Shown: positions 17,651 to 26,896, numbered from the stretch's first letter. The stretch is 64,000 nucleotides of DNA from Roseovarius lutimaris (GCF_900115165.1 NZ_FOVP01000005.1:1-64000); one strand, 5' to 3'. Notes: generated from the sequence alone by a model not told the origin. Numbers and translations are program-made.

Positions 17651-18040
17651 ATGAAGACCATTCTTGCAGCTTCCGCCACGCTTATCGCACTAAGCGTTCC
17701 CGCCTTCGCCGAGGGCGACGCCGAAAAAGGCGAAAAGGAATTCAGAAAATGCAAGGCCTGCCACATGATCGCCTCCGACAGCGAAACGATCGTGAAGGGC
17801 GGCAAGACCGGCCCCAATCTTTATGGCGTGATTGGCCGCACTGCGGGGTCTTTCGACGGCTTCAAGTATTCTGACGGTCTGGCCGCCAAGGGCGAGGAAG
17901 GGCTTGTCTGGGACGAGGAAGAACTGGCCGCCTTTATTACAGATCCCAAGGAATACCTGGGCAGCCGTTCAAAAATGACCTTCAAGCTGCGCAAGGGCGC
18001 CGACGATGTTGCCGCCTATCTGGCGACCTTCTCGGAATAA
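17651..18040 (+). CDS. cycA: Cytochrome c2 (soluble class I c-type cytochrome)
   Basis: 129 residues from the ATG at 17651, preceded by GAGG 6 bases upstream. A Sec signal (MKTILAASATLIALSVPAFA) is followed by the haem site CKACH near residue 38 of the precursor, KTGPNLYGVIGRTAG, and SRSKMTFKLRK, which supplies the axial Met. The C-terminal helix ends DVAAYLATFSE. The pattern is that of cytochrome c2/c550 of Rhodobacter and Paracoccus, the periplasmic carrier from the bc1 complex to aa3 or cbb3 oxidase. The oxidase subunit gene ctaD lies 2.4 kb downstream. It has its own terminator. Confidence 0.92.
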   Translation: MKTILAASATLIALSVPAFAEGDAEKGEKEFRKCKACHMIASDSETIVKGGKTGPNLYGVIGRTAGSFDGFKYSDGLAAKGEEGLVWDEEELAAFITDPKEYLGSRSKMTFKLRKGADDVAAYLATFSE

Positions 18041-18062
18041 GCCGCCTCTCGACCAACACTGC

Positions 18063-18097
18063 AAAGCGCCGCGCAAACCCGATTTGCGCGGCGCTTT
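18063..18097 (+). terminator. Terminator of cytochrome c2 gene
   Basis: AAAGCGCCGCGCAAA at 18063-18077 pairs perfectly, 15 bases, with TTTGCGCGGCGCTTT at 18083-18097 around a 5-base loop. It lies 23 bases after the stop codon. Confidence 0.85.
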
Positions 18098-18400
18098 CGC
18101 GTTCGGGTGATCGCCACAAGAGGCCGTAAAACAGCGCTTGGGTCGGCTGGACCCTGCCTGCCGAATTGGATGTCCAAGGCTTGAGCGTCAGAGAGCTTTG
18201 ACTTTCATGTCACGATACTGGTCCAAAACTGCGATAAACGGCAAAGCTGCCGTTTGCGCGGATCGCAGCGAAGGTGTGGAAAGAGCCCGAAGCGGACCAC
18301 GGGTGAAAGTGAATTCACGCTAGAATGGAATTAGACCTTACCACTAGAAACATCAAAGAGCCTCCGCTCCCTCAAGTTATTGTAGAAGATCCAGCGCTAC
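18098..18400. other. Intergenic region at the left border of an AT-richer patch
   Basis: No gene supported. The part around 18225-18305 (GATAAACGGCAAAGCTGCC and AGAGCCCGAAGCGGACC) resembles a decayed intergenic sequence often seen in roseobacter genomes. A related GTCCACTTTGTCCGC stretch occurs at about 20029-20043, on the other side of the patch. From about 18310 the DNA becomes visibly AT-richer. Confidence 0.35.
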
Positions 18401-18814
18401 CTAACATTTGACCGGCACCCATAATTCGCTCTTAGGCCGACCGGTGTTGCCAGCCAAGCTTTTATGAAATGCGGAATCATATCCAACCCATTCACATTTT
18501 GGATGGGCTGAAACGGCTTTCTCGGCCAAAGCAACGCGTTGTGGAATGGAAAGAGATGTATTCATTGCTGGACTGTTTGTGTTCTTTTCAAAAAAGAGAA
18601 ATAGCGCTGCATCTGCGCCGGAGCTATGTTTCAATCCACGAGTGACAAGCCAGTTAATTGGGGTGCCGTCCACGATGATTTTAGCACCATTGCTACGTGT
18701 TTCGCTGAAACCATCGGATGCCAAACCTGTTCCGGACGATGATCCGCCACAGGCCGACAGGGTCAAGCATAAAACCAACGAAATTACACCAAATTTTTTC
18801 GACGACACACGCAT
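18401..18814 (-). CDS. Small putative lipoprotein, unknown function
   Basis: 137 residues. The N-terminus is a lipoprotein signal: KKFGVISLVLCLTLSAC, with the lipobox LSAC and then GGSSSG. The mature part contains IIVDGTPINWLVTRGLKH, SIPQRVALAEKAVSAHPKCEW and ends ELWVPVKC. The two mature cysteines (KCEW and the C-terminal residue) could form a disulphide. No family recognised. It is the first of several exported unknowns in an AT-richer patch, and a ribosome binding site (CTGGAGAAAG) precedes the ATG. Horizontal acquisition is possible. Confidence 0.7.
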   Translation of the reverse strand: MRVSSKKFGVISLVLCLTLSACGGSSSGTGLASDGFSETRSNGAKIIVDGTPINWLVTRGLKHSSGADAALFLFFEKNTNSPAMNTSLSIPQRVALAEKAVSAHPKCEWVGYDSAFHKSLAGNTGRPKSELWVPVKC

Positions 18815-18985
18815 TTCTTTCTCCAGTTAGTTAGAGCCGTTTGTGGATACAACGTTGTAATGTTCACCGCAGCCTCAAATAAAGTCTATATAAATAGCCA
18901 GACTCTTGATTGAATTTGGCGTGGTGATCGAGCATGCTTGTCCTGTCTGGGTGACAGGTGCCCGTCTGCGGTGACAGTGGCCTTG

Positions 18986-19630
18986 TCATCTAGCGCGCCA
19001 TCTAGAGCAGCGGTACTTGATGAGCCAACCTGCCGAAATTTTGATGCCTTGATAGTTTCGGGTTTTACCATTGTAGGAAGTGGCGAACGAACCATCACTG
19101 TGATCCTCTGTTACTGTGCCGCCAGAGCAAACGGTTTTTTCCAACACCTCCTTCGCCATCTTAACGATCGACGAACGATTCCGCTTTGCGTGAACTCTGC
19201 CCGATACCGGATAATCATTGCCTAAGGTAATTCTTCTACTCCGCATCAATCCTATGTCGTTGGTTCCCCACTGCTTGGGCTTGATCCTGCGCGAATCGAT
19301 GCGCATTATGATTGGCACGGCAAAGCCTTTGCCGCTTTTTGAATACTTCTGACGAACACCAATTCTGAAAATAGGATACACTTTGTAGAAGTTATCCTGC
19401 TGGTGGACATAGTAGGTCTGATATTCATAATACTTCAAGTTGAACTTTCGCCAATTATTCGGACGGCGCGGAAGTTCTGCGGGTATGTCAAAGGGGCCAA
19501 ACTCTGCGACATCCATTATGCCAAACAAAGGTTGCCCGTCAGAGCTGTGCGTGGGCTGAGACAAGACTGGAAAAGTGCTCGCTAAAAAGCACAACACAGG
19601 GATCATGGCACGATCTAACGATTTGCCCAT
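18986..19630 (-). CDS. Exported protein of unknown function
   Basis: 214 residues. A signal peptide is likely at the N-terminus (AMIPVLCFLASTFPVLSQ). The rest is rich in aromatic and basic residues (KFNLKYYEYQTYYVHQQDNF, then RIKPKQWGTNDIGLMRSRRI), with two cysteines near the end (EKTVCSGG, IKYRCSRW). No domain recognised. Base composition is AT-richer than the flanking housekeeping genes. It belongs to the same patch as the lipoprotein at 18401-18814. The GTG/ATG choice at the start is not fixed by a strong ribosome binding site. Confidence 0.6.
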   Translation of the reverse strand: MGKSLDRAMIPVLCFLASTFPVLSQPTHSSDGQPLFGIMDVAEFGPFDIPAELPRRPNNWRKFNLKYYEYQTYYVHQQDNFYKVYPIFRIGVRQKYSKSGKGFAVPIIMRIDSRRIKPKQWGTNDIGLMRSRRITLGNDYPVSGRVHAKRNRSSIVKMAKEVLEKTVCSGGTVTEDHSDGSFATSYNGKTRNYQGIKISAGWLIKYRCSRWRAR

Positions 19631-19657
19631 ATGGTTGCCTACCTTGCAAATTATGAT

Positions 19658-19855
19658 TTATCGGGAGATACTATTGTTGAATGCGAGTTGGTAACCCATA
19701 TCCTTGTTCGTCCGCCGAGCTTCCACTCGTACCCAAGTATCTGTTTTTTGTCCGGCTGAAACCATCACATTACTGATATGAACCCTTTCAACAGCTAAGT
19801 TGAATTTCCAACAATCATTCCATACATAGTATTGTGATTGAGAAACTGCGGACAA
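19658..19855 (-). CDS. Possible small protein, weakly supported
   Basis: 65 codons from a TTG start with no clear ribosome binding site: it contains VERVHISNVMVSAGQKTDTW and MGYQLAFNNSIS. It resembles a fragment of a larger secreted protein. It may equally be a decayed gene of the AT-richer patch or chance. Confidence 0.3.
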   Translation of the reverse strand: MSAVSQSQYYVWNDCWKFNLAVERVHISNVMVSAGQKTDTWVRVEARRTNKDMGYQLAFNNSISR

Positions 19856-19857
19856 GC

Positions 19858-19992
19858 ATGGAAATACTCTTAGACTCGCTTATTGATTGGCTCCATAAAG
19901 CGCTCAAGAGGCGTGCATTTCTCAAATGGCTGTTGATTGGCGTTGTTATTGGCGTCGGTTGGTGGATTGCTCGTCTTGCGTGGGCACCCTAG
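19858..19992 (+). CDS. Possible 44-residue membrane peptide
   Basis: ATG at 19858, TAG at 19990-19992. The translation starts MEILLDSLIDWLHKALKRRA and continues into one hydrophobic helix, FLKWLLIGVVIGVGWWIARL, ending AWAP. The pattern of amphipathic start, dibasic KRR and a single membrane span is that of a small inner-membrane or toxin-like peptide. No good Shine-Dalgarno is visible, and it starts 3 bases from the weak minus-strand frame, so a divergent arrangement is possible. No family assigned. Confidence 0.4.
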   Translation: MEILLDSLIDWLHKALKRRAFLKWLLIGVVIGVGWWIARLAWAP

Positions 19993-20425
19993 TCCCTAAT
20001 CTACATAAGTCAAATGTCCACTTTGTCCGCATTGCCGAGCTTGGCGCAAGCCGTGATGAAGGTCCGGTCTGGGTCAGAAATGCCCGAAATTCGGGCCAAT
20101 AGTGCCTGACAGACCAACGCGGTTTGAGTCTGGAGCTTCGCTACGCCGAGTCAAAGATGTGCGACGTTCCACACCAAGGGCAGATTTCCTGATTTTAACC
20201 GGCGATTTACCCGGTGGCGTGCATAATCGCAGGTGCCAGGCCGCCCCTGCCCCCGTTGCAAGGGTCTGTGGTGCCAATCCGCAAGGGGTGCGACAAAATT
20301 CTTTGATCTGGATCAATTTCGCGCATTGCCGCGCCCGGGCATCCGCTCTAAAACCTAAAGGGATCACAGGCGTGTGAGACCGGCTCTCACGTCACGCTTG
20401 GCAACACACCAGCAGGAGGCAAACA
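19993..20425. other. Long 5' region of ctaD
   Basis: No gene supported in this 433-base gap. It holds an FNR-type box (20303-20316) and, near the start, a roseobacter-like intergenic remnant (20029-20043). The ctaD ribosome binding site AGCAGGAGG is at 20411-20419. No other regulatory structure is clear. Confidence 0.5.
20303..20316. promoter_or_regulatory. FNR/FnrL-type box upstream of ctaD
   Basis: TTGATCTGGATCAA is a perfect match to the FNR/FixK consensus TTGAT-N4-ATCAA. It lies 110 bases before the ctaD start codon. In oxygen-responsive alphaproteobacteria FnrL controls oxidase choice, so an effect on aa3 oxidase expression is inferred. Confidence 0.8.
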
Positions 20426-22099
20426 ATGGCAGATGCAGCCATTCACGGCCACGAGCACGAAGATCAGCGCGGGTTTTTCACCCGGTGGTTCATGTCCACG
20501 AACCACAAGGATATCGGCATCCTTTACCTGGTCGTTTCGGCAATCGTCGGCCTGATTTCGGTTCTTTTCACCGTTTACATGCGGATGGAACTCATGGAGC
20601 CGGGCGTTCAATACATGTGCCTTGAAGGTGCGCGTTTTATCGCTCAGGCCACGGCGGATTGTACGCCAAACGGTCACCTGTGGAACGTCATGATCACCTA
20701 TCATGGTGTCTTGATGATGTTCTTCGTCGTGATTCCTGCGCTTTTCGGCGGCTTTGGCAACTATTTCATGCCGCTGCAAATCGGTGCGCCGGACATGGCG
20801 TTCCCGCGGATGAACAACCTGTCATTCTGGCTTTATGTTGCAGGCACCTCTTTGGGTGTGGCCTCGCTTCTGGCGCCGGGCGGCAATGGCCAGCTTGGGT
20901 CGGGCGTTGGCTGGGTGCTTTACCCGCCGCTGTCGAGCAATGAGGCCGGCATGTCGATGGATCTGGCGATCTTTGCCGTGCACGTCTCGGGCGCAAGCTC
21001 GATTCTGGGCGCGATCAACATGATCACCACCTTCCTGAACATGCGCGCACCGGGCATGACCCTGTTCAAGGTTCCGCTGTTTGCCTGGTCGATCTTTGTC
21101 ACCGCGTGGCTGATCCTGCTGTCGCTGCCGGTTCTGGCGGGTGCGATCACCATGCTGCTGACCGACCGCAACTTTGGCACGACGTTCTTTGATCCTGCCG
21201 GTGGCGGCGACCCGATCCTCTATCAACATATCCTGTGGTTCTTTGGCCATCCCGAGGTGTATATCATCATCCTTCCGGGCTTTGGTATCATCAGCCACGT
21301 GATCGCCACCTTCTCGCGCAAGCCGATCTTTGGCTATCTGCCGATGGTCTGGGCGCTGATCGCGATCGGCGTTCTTGGCTTTGTCGTCTGGGCGCACCAC
21401 ATGTACACTGTCGGCATGTCACTGACCCAGCAGAGCTATTTCATGCTGGCCACGATGGTGATCGCGGTGCCAACCGGCGTGAAAGTGTTCAGCTGGATTG
21501 CCACCATGTGGGGCGGCTCGATCGAGTTCAAGCCGCCGATGCTCTGGGCGTTCGGCTTCCTGTTCCTGTTCACCGTGGGCGGCGTGACCGGTATCGTTCT
21601 TAGCCAGGCGGCTGTGGACCGGGCCTATCACGATACCTATTACGTGATCGCGCACTTCCACTATGTGATGAGCCTTGGGGCCGTGTTCGCGATCTTCGCC
21701 GGGATCTATTTCTACTTCGGCAAGATGACTGGTCGGATGATCCCCGACTGGGCTGGCAAGCTTCACTTCTGGGCGATGTTCATCGGGGCGAACCTCACGT
21801 TCTTCCCGCAGCACTTCCTTGGCCGTCAGGGCATGCCGCGCCGCTATATCGACTATCCCGAGGCGTTTGCCTTCTGGAACTACTGGTCGTCGGTCGGCGC
21901 GTTCATTTCCTTCGCCAGCTTCGTGTTCTTCTTCGGGATCGTGATCTACACGCTGATGCGTGGCGCCCGGATCACCGAGAACAACTATTGGAACGAATAC
22001 GCCGATACGCTGGAATGGACCCTGCCCTCGCCGCCGCCCGAACATACGTTCGAGCAGCTTCCCAAGCGCGAAGACTGGGACAAGGTGCATGCGCATTAA
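20426..22099 (+). CDS. ctaD: aa3-type cytochrome c oxidase subunit I
   Basis: 557 residues. It houses haem a, haem a3 and CuB, reduces O2 to water and pumps protons in the inner membrane. It starts with [19 protein letters not shown]; twelve helices follow. Landmarks are [20 protein letters not shown] with the haem a His, [19 protein letters not shown] with a CuB His, the Tyr cross-link and the D-channel Glu, [11 protein letters not shown] with the other CuB histidines, and [19 protein letters not shown] with the haem a3 and haem a ligands. It is monocistronic here; subunit II and III genes are not in the window, as is usual in Rhodobacterales. A perfect FNR-type box lies upstream and a strong terminator downstream. 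Confidence 0.98.
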   Translation: MADAAIHGHEHEDQRGFFTRWFMSTNHKDIGILYLVVSAIVGLISVLFTVYMRMELMEPGVQYMCLEGARFIAQATADCTPNGHLWNVMITYHGVLMMFFVVIPALFGGFGNYFMPLQIGAPDMAFPRMNNLSFWLYVAGTSLGVASLLAPGGNGQLGSGVGWVLYPPLSSNEAGMSMDLAIFAVHVSGASSILGAINMITTFLNMRAPGMTLFKVPLFAWSIFVTAWLILLSLPVLAGAITMLLTDRNFGTTFFDPAGGGDPILYQHILWFFGHPEVYIIILPGFGIISHVIATFSRKPIFGYLPMVWALIAIGVLGFVVWAHHMYTVGMSLTQQSYFMLATMVIAVPTGVKVFSWIATMWGGSIEFKPPMLWAFGFLFLFTVGGVTGIVLSQAAVDRAYHDTYYVIAHFHYVMSLGAVFAIFAGIYFYFGKMTGRMIPDWAGKLHFWAMFIGANLTFFPQHFLGRQGMPRRYIDYPEAFAFWNYWSSVGAFISFASFVFFFGIVIYTLMRGARITENNYWNEYADTLEWTLPSPPPEHTFEQLPKREDWDKVHAH

Positions 22100-22121
22100 G
22101 CCTCGGCTAACATGAAAAACG

Positions 22122-22147
22122 CAGGCCCCGGAGAAATCCGGGGCCTG
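22122..22147 (+). terminator. Terminator of ctaD
   Basis: CAGGCCCCGGA (22122-22132), GAAA tetraloop, TCCGGGGCCTG (22137-22147), then TTTTCG. It begins 22 bases after the stop codon. Confidence 0.93.
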
Positions 22148-22190
22148 TTTTCGTTCGGGGGGCATCCACGTCTGTCGGCTGAGGTGAGCC

Positions 22191-22216
22191 GCGTGGGTTT
22201 CACCCACCCTACGTGC
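22191..22216 (+). repeat. Dispersed repeat, copy A
   Basis: Contains GTGGGTTTCACCCACCCTAC, the reverse complement of copies B (25262-25285) and C (38308-38333). The core GTGGGTttcACCCAC is itself an inverted repeat. It lies between the ctaD terminator and folB. Confidence 0.8.
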
Positions 22217-22328
22217 ATGCCTGACGTAGTCGCCCGCCTATTCGTCGCATTCCCCCATTCACCCCAAGGCGTGCGCATGCTATGCCGCCACCATGGGCAC
22301 AGACCGCCCCAAGACCCCGGAGCGCGCC

Positions 22329-23258
22329 ATGAGCCATGAAATCCGCCTCGCCTTTGAGCACCCGTCCGAACGTGCGCATGCCACCGCGCCCGATGGCCCG
22401 CTTGACCGGATATCGGTGCGCGATCACGTGGTCGAGGTCGAGATTGGCGCCTTTCAGGCCGAGCGCGGCACCACCCAACGCATCTCGTTCAGCGTTGTGG
22501 TCGAGGTCCGCCCCGTCACCGATCCGCTGGAGGACGATGTCGACCGCATACTGAGCTATGACAAGGTGACCGAGGCCATCGCCGCAGAACTCGCCGCAGA
22601 GCGGCTTAACCTTCTGGAAACCCTGGCCGAGCGGATCGCCGAACGCATCCTGTTCGAGCCGCAAGCCGTCCGCACCTTTGTACGCATCGAAAAGCTTGAC
22701 CGGGGCCCCGGCGCGCTTGGCGTTGAAATCGTACGCTCGGTTGATGACCTTGCCACCAAACCCGCCAGCCCGCATGCCGATACGACCCTGCATCCTCATG
22801 TGGTGTTTCTGAGCAATCCGGCGATCCGCTCGCCCAATCTGGCGGCCTGGCTGGATCAGCTGGCGGCGCGTGCCGAGCCGGTGATCCTCTGCGTCGGGCG
22901 CGCCGACCTCAGCGCACCGCAGACCGGCCACCGCATGACCCAGCGACGGGTTGACCTTCTGGCGATGGAACAAAACGCCTGGGTGCTGGGCGGGCGCGAT
23001 GACCGCTGTGTCGTGGTTGCCACACGGACCGAGCTTGACTGGGCGATGAAGAACGGCCAGATCAGCGTCTGGGCGCCCTCGAAAATCGTGCTCGACGCTG
23101 TCGACGGGCCAGGCATGAGCACCGATGATCCGGTCGCCCTTGCGGCGTGGTTTGCGGGCCATGTCGAAGCCTCTGACCTGTTGATCATCGGCGAGGCTGC
23201 GCCGACATCCTGCTCTGTAGCGGTGTACCTTCAGGACATCGCGCAATCGGGGCTGTGA
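22329..23258 (+). CDS. folB: Dihydroneopterin aldolase with C-terminal amino-acid-kinase-like domain
   Basis: 309 residues from the ATG at 22329 (CGGAG upstream). Residues about 27-138 are FolB, the aldolase that cleaves 7,8-dihydroneopterin in folate synthesis: DRISVRDHVVEVEIGAFQ, SYDKVTEAIAAEL, LLETLAERIAERIL, and FVRIEKLDRGPGALG with the conserved Lys. FolB is normally about 120 residues; here about 150 more follow. That part contains GHRMTQRRVDLLAMEQNAWV near 200, VWAPSKIVLDAVDG near 247 and DDPVALAAWFAGHVEASDLL near 266, a pattern close to the C-terminal half of amino-acid-kinase proteins of the MfnE type (typical W.P..ML, SWDVTSDSLAAWLA). The nucleotide-binding start of a kinase is not obvious, so the domain may be inactive. 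It overlaps folP. Confidence 0.9.
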   Translation: MSHEIRLAFEHPSERAHATAPDGPLDRISVRDHVVEVEIGAFQAERGTTQRISFSVVVEVRPVTDPLEDDVDRILSYDKVTEAIAAELAAERLNLLETLAERIAERILFEPQAVRTFVRIEKLDRGPGALGVEIVRSVDDLATKPASPHADTTLHPHVVFLSNPAIRSPNLAAWLDQLAARAEPVILCVGRADLSAPQTGHRMTQRRVDLLAMEQNAWVLGGRDDRCVVVATRTELDWAMKNGQISVWAPSKIVLDAVDGPGMSTDDPVALAAWFAGHVEASDLLIIGEAAPTSCSVAVYLQDIAQSGL

Positions 23259-23260
23259 CC

Positions 23261-24286
23261 ATGCCAGGCCCCTATTTTCGCCCGGTTGCGCGCACCGATC
23301 ACGCCCGCCCCGCAGACGCGTTGCGCCTTGCCGGGGGCTGGTGCTGGTTCGACACTGTCGAGGTGCTGCATCGCGACGCGCGCCCGTACCTGATGCCCGC
23401 CGCCAATCTGCCCGAAGATATGCGCGCCCGCCTGACCGTGCCTCGCCCGCCACTGGCCGGGATCGGGTTTGATGCACCGCGGATCATGGGCATCCTCAAT
23501 GTCACCCCCGATAGCTTTTCCGACGGTGGCGCGCATTTCGATCCCGCCATCGCATTCGCCCATGCCCGCGCCATGGCAGAGCACGGCGCCGCGATGATCG
23601 ACGTGGGTGGTGAATCAACCCGTCCCGGCGCGGCCACGGTCGAGATCGAGGATGAGATCGCCCGCACCGCCCCGGTGATTGCCGCGATCCGGGCGCAGAT
23701 CGCAACGCCGATCTCGATCGACACCCGCAAGGCCGCCGTGGCCCAAGCCGCGCACACCGTTGGCGCCGATCTTATCAATGACGTGGCCGGGCTTACCTTT
23801 GATCCCGACCTCGCACCCTATGCCGCGAGCCATGGCCTGCCGGTCTGTATCATGCACGCCCAGGGCACGCCCGAAACCATGCAGCGTGACCCGCGCTATG
23901 ACAATGTGATCCTCGACGTCTACGACTGGCTCGCGGCGCGGATCGACGCGCTTGTGGGGCTCGGCATTGCGCGCGAGGCGATCATCACCGATCCGGGCAT
24001 CGGCTTTGGCAAGACCCAGGCGCATAACCTTGCGCTTTTGCAAAACCTGTCGCTGTTTCATGGGCTTGGCTGTCCGATCCTTCTGGGGGCGTCGCGCAAG
24101 CGTTTTATCGGCGAGTTGAGCCAGACGCCAAATGCCGCAGATCGTGTGCCCGGCTCGCTGGCGGTGGCACTTGCGGGGGTGGCGCAGGGGGTGCAGATGC
24201 TGCGCGTGCATGACGTGGCCGAAACCCGCGCCGCGCTGCGCCTCTGGAAGGCGGCCACCTATGGCGCCTCAGCCGCCCCCGAATAG
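23261..24286 (+). CDS. folP: Dihydropteroate synthase
   Basis: 341 residues from the ATG at 23261; a GTG at 23255 overlapping the folB stop is an alternative. It joins 6-hydroxymethyl-7,8-dihydropterin pyrophosphate and p-aminobenzoate to dihydropteroate. The TIM barrel begins at about residue 72, with MGILNVTPDSFSDGG, then MIDVGGESTRPGA, ISIDTRKAAVAQAA, LINDVAGLTFDP, CIMHAQGTPETMQ, DPGIGFGKTQAHN and LGASRKRFIGEL, all of the pterin- and sulphonamide-site loops. About 70 N-terminal residues before the barrel are extra compared with E. coli FolP. It forms a folate operon with folB. Its last 18 bases overlap the convergent EamA gene. Confidence 0.96.
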   Translation: MPGPYFRPVARTDHARPADALRLAGGWCWFDTVEVLHRDARPYLMPAANLPEDMRARLTVPRPPLAGIGFDAPRIMGILNVTPDSFSDGGAHFDPAIAFAHARAMAEHGAAMIDVGGESTRPGAATVEIEDEIARTAPVIAAIRAQIATPISIDTRKAAVAQAAHTVGADLINDVAGLTFDPDLAPYAASHGLPVCIMHAQGTPETMQRDPRYDNVILDVYDWLAARIDALVGLGIAREAIITDPGIGFGKTQAHNLALLQNLSLFHGLGCPILLGASRKRFIGELSQTPNAADRVPGSLAVALAGVAQGVQMLRVHDVAETRAALRLWKAATYGASAAPE

Positions 24287-25180
24287 CCGCCTGAGCGCGC
24301 CATATTGGCTAAGCGCGACCCCGCAGAGGATCAGCGACAGCGCCAGCAAAAGACTAGGCGGCAACGGTTCTGACAAGATCAGCGCACCGAGGATCACCGA
24401 CCAGACCGGCACCTGATAATTCACCAATGACATGAACACCGGCCCCGCCGAGCGGATCAGCAGCACCCGCAACAGGCTTGCGCCGGCAGTTGGCACCAGG
24501 CCAAGAAAGATCAGGATAAGAACCGTGTTACGGTCGGTTACGGGCGGCGCCCCCTCAACCCAAAAGGCCGCCACGATCACGATCACCGCCCCGATCAGCA
24601 AGGTCACCGCATTGAGACCAATCGGATCAACCCTGGGCAGGCCGCGCATCTGAACCGAGCTTAACGCATAACACCCCGCCGCCCCAAGACAGGCGAGACG
24701 GCCAAGCGGCTCCATCGGGTTGCCGGTCGTCTCGAACGCCTGCCCGCCGATCAGCAAGACCACCCCGAAAAAGCCGATCACAAAGCCCAGGCCCTTGCGC
24801 AGCGTAAGGCGTTCGCCCGGCACCATGAAATGCGCCAGCGGCAAGACCATAAGCGCCACCGCCGCCATCGACACGCCGGCAAACCCCGAGGTGACCGATT
24901 GCAAGCCCCAGCTCAGCAACATGAAGGGCACCGCGCTACTGAGCGCGCCGATCACGATGAGGTTGAAGAGGGTACGGCTTGCAAGCGGGGCGTCGAATAA
25001 CCGAAAGCCACGCAAACCCCAGATCGCAAGCATCAGCACGGTCGCAAAACCAATCCGCGCCGCCGCAAGCCAGAACGGCGTAATGCCGCCAAGCGCCAGC
25101 GAAATCACCAGAAATGTCGCGCCCCAGACAAGCCCGAGCACGCCGACCATGACCCAGCTTTTTCCGGTTATCTCAGGCAT
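24269..25180 (-). CDS. EamA/DMT-family membrane transporter
   Basis: 303 residues with ten hydrophobic segments in two EamA repeats, the usual drug/metabolite transporter build. The first repeat begins WVMVGVLGLVWGATFLVI and contains IGALSSAVPFMLLSWGLQ; the second begins GRLACLGAAGCYALSSVQ. Members export or import amino acids and other metabolites, and substrates cannot be read from sequence. It is convergent with folP (18-base overlap). Upstream, between its start and ilvC, lie a terminator and dispersed repeat copy B, so it is transcribed independently of ilvC. Confidence 0.88.
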   Translation of the reverse strand: MPEITGKSWVMVGVLGLVWGATFLVISLALGGITPFWLAAARIGFATVLMLAIWGLRGFRLFDAPLASRTLFNLIVIGALSSAVPFMLLSWGLQSVTSGFAGVSMAAVALMVLPLAHFMVPGERLTLRKGLGFVIGFFGVVLLIGGQAFETTGNPMEPLGRLACLGAAGCYALSSVQMRGLPRVDPIGLNAVTLLIGAVIVIVAAFWVEGAPPVTDRNTVLILIFLGLVPTAGASLLRVLLIRSAGPVFMSLVNYQVPVWSVILGALILSEPLPPSLLLALSLILCGVALSQYGALRRLFGGG

Positions 25181-25212
25181 TCGCGCGGCTTTCTTCAGGG
25201 GCTAAGACGAAA

Positions 25213-25236
25213 TGACCCCGGCGATGGCCGGGGTCA
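25213..25236 (-). terminator. Terminator of ilvC
   Basis: TGACCCCGGC (25213-25222), GATG loop, GCCGGGGTCA (25227-25236). On the minus strand it is followed by TTTCGTCTT. It lies 54 bases beyond the ilvC stop codon, downstream of the dispersed repeat. Confidence 0.8.
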
Positions 25237-25261
25237 ATTCATGTCTCTACAGGTCGAACTT

Positions 25262-25285
25262 ACGTAGGGTGGGTGAAACCCACAC
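25262..25285 (-). repeat. Dispersed repeat, copy B
   Basis: Contains GTAGGGTGGGTGAAACCCAC, identical in core to copies A and C. It falls in the ilvC 3' untranslated region, 5 bases after the stop codon. Confidence 0.8.
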
Positions 25286-25289
25286 CCGC

Positions 25290-26414
<1,125 letters not shown>

Positions 26415-26440
26415 TCATAAACAGATTTAGGTATAATTTC

Positions 26441-26896
26441 ATGCTTGACGACACCGATCGTCGCATTCTGCGCCACTATCAGCACGATCCGATGCTCGGC
26501 CCGGCCGATCTGGCAGAGCTGGCAGGGGTCACCCCCGCCACCTGCGCGCGGCGTCTGGACAAGATGCAGGCCTCGGGCGTGATCCGCGCCAACCGCGCGG
26601 TGATTGATTGGCGCGCGCTTGGCTATGAGGTTGAGGTATCCCTGCGCATCACGCTGGACAAGACCCAACCGCGCGCCTTTGACGAGTTCATGCAGGCCGC
26701 AAGGGACGTACCGGATGTGGTTGAAATTCAAACGTTTCTTGGTCGCGTCGATCTGCGGCTTTCGGTGATTGCGCGTGACATGGCGCACTATCAACAGATC
26801 TATCGAAGCGCCATCCTGACCCTGCCCCATATCGCCGATATCGAGGCGCTGATGCATGTCGCCCGGATCAAATCCGATGAGGGGCTACCGCTATGA
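26441..26896 (+). CDS. Lrp/AsnC-family regulator, first of a pair
   Basis: 151 residues. The N-terminal helix-turn-helix is LDDTDRRILRHYQHDPMLG, then ADLAELAGVTPATCARRLDKM. The C-terminal RAM domain, which binds amino acids, runs from about residue 65, with VVEIQTFLGRVDLRLSVIA and ending near MHVARIKSDEGLPL. It is divergent from ilvC and overlaps the second Lrp gene by four bases, so the two are translated as a pair and may form heteromers. A role in branched-chain amino acid control is inferred from the neighbour. Confidence 0.93.
   Translation: MLDDTDRRILRHYQHDPMLGPADLAELAGVTPATCARRLDKMQASGVIRANRAVIDWRALGYEVEVSLRITLDKTQPRAFDEFMQAARDVPDVVEIQTFLGRVDLRLSVIARDMAHYQQIYRSAILTLPHIADIEALMHVARIKSDEGLPL

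Noticed and set aside
18138-18323. 61-codon plus-strand frame after the cytochrome c2 terminator
   Set aside because: No ribosome site, no family, Arg-rich composition, and it lies in a decayed intergenic stretch.
20074-20367. 97-codon minus-strand frame upstream of ctaD
   Set aside because: It covers the FNR-type box and has shadow-like composition without a ribosome site.
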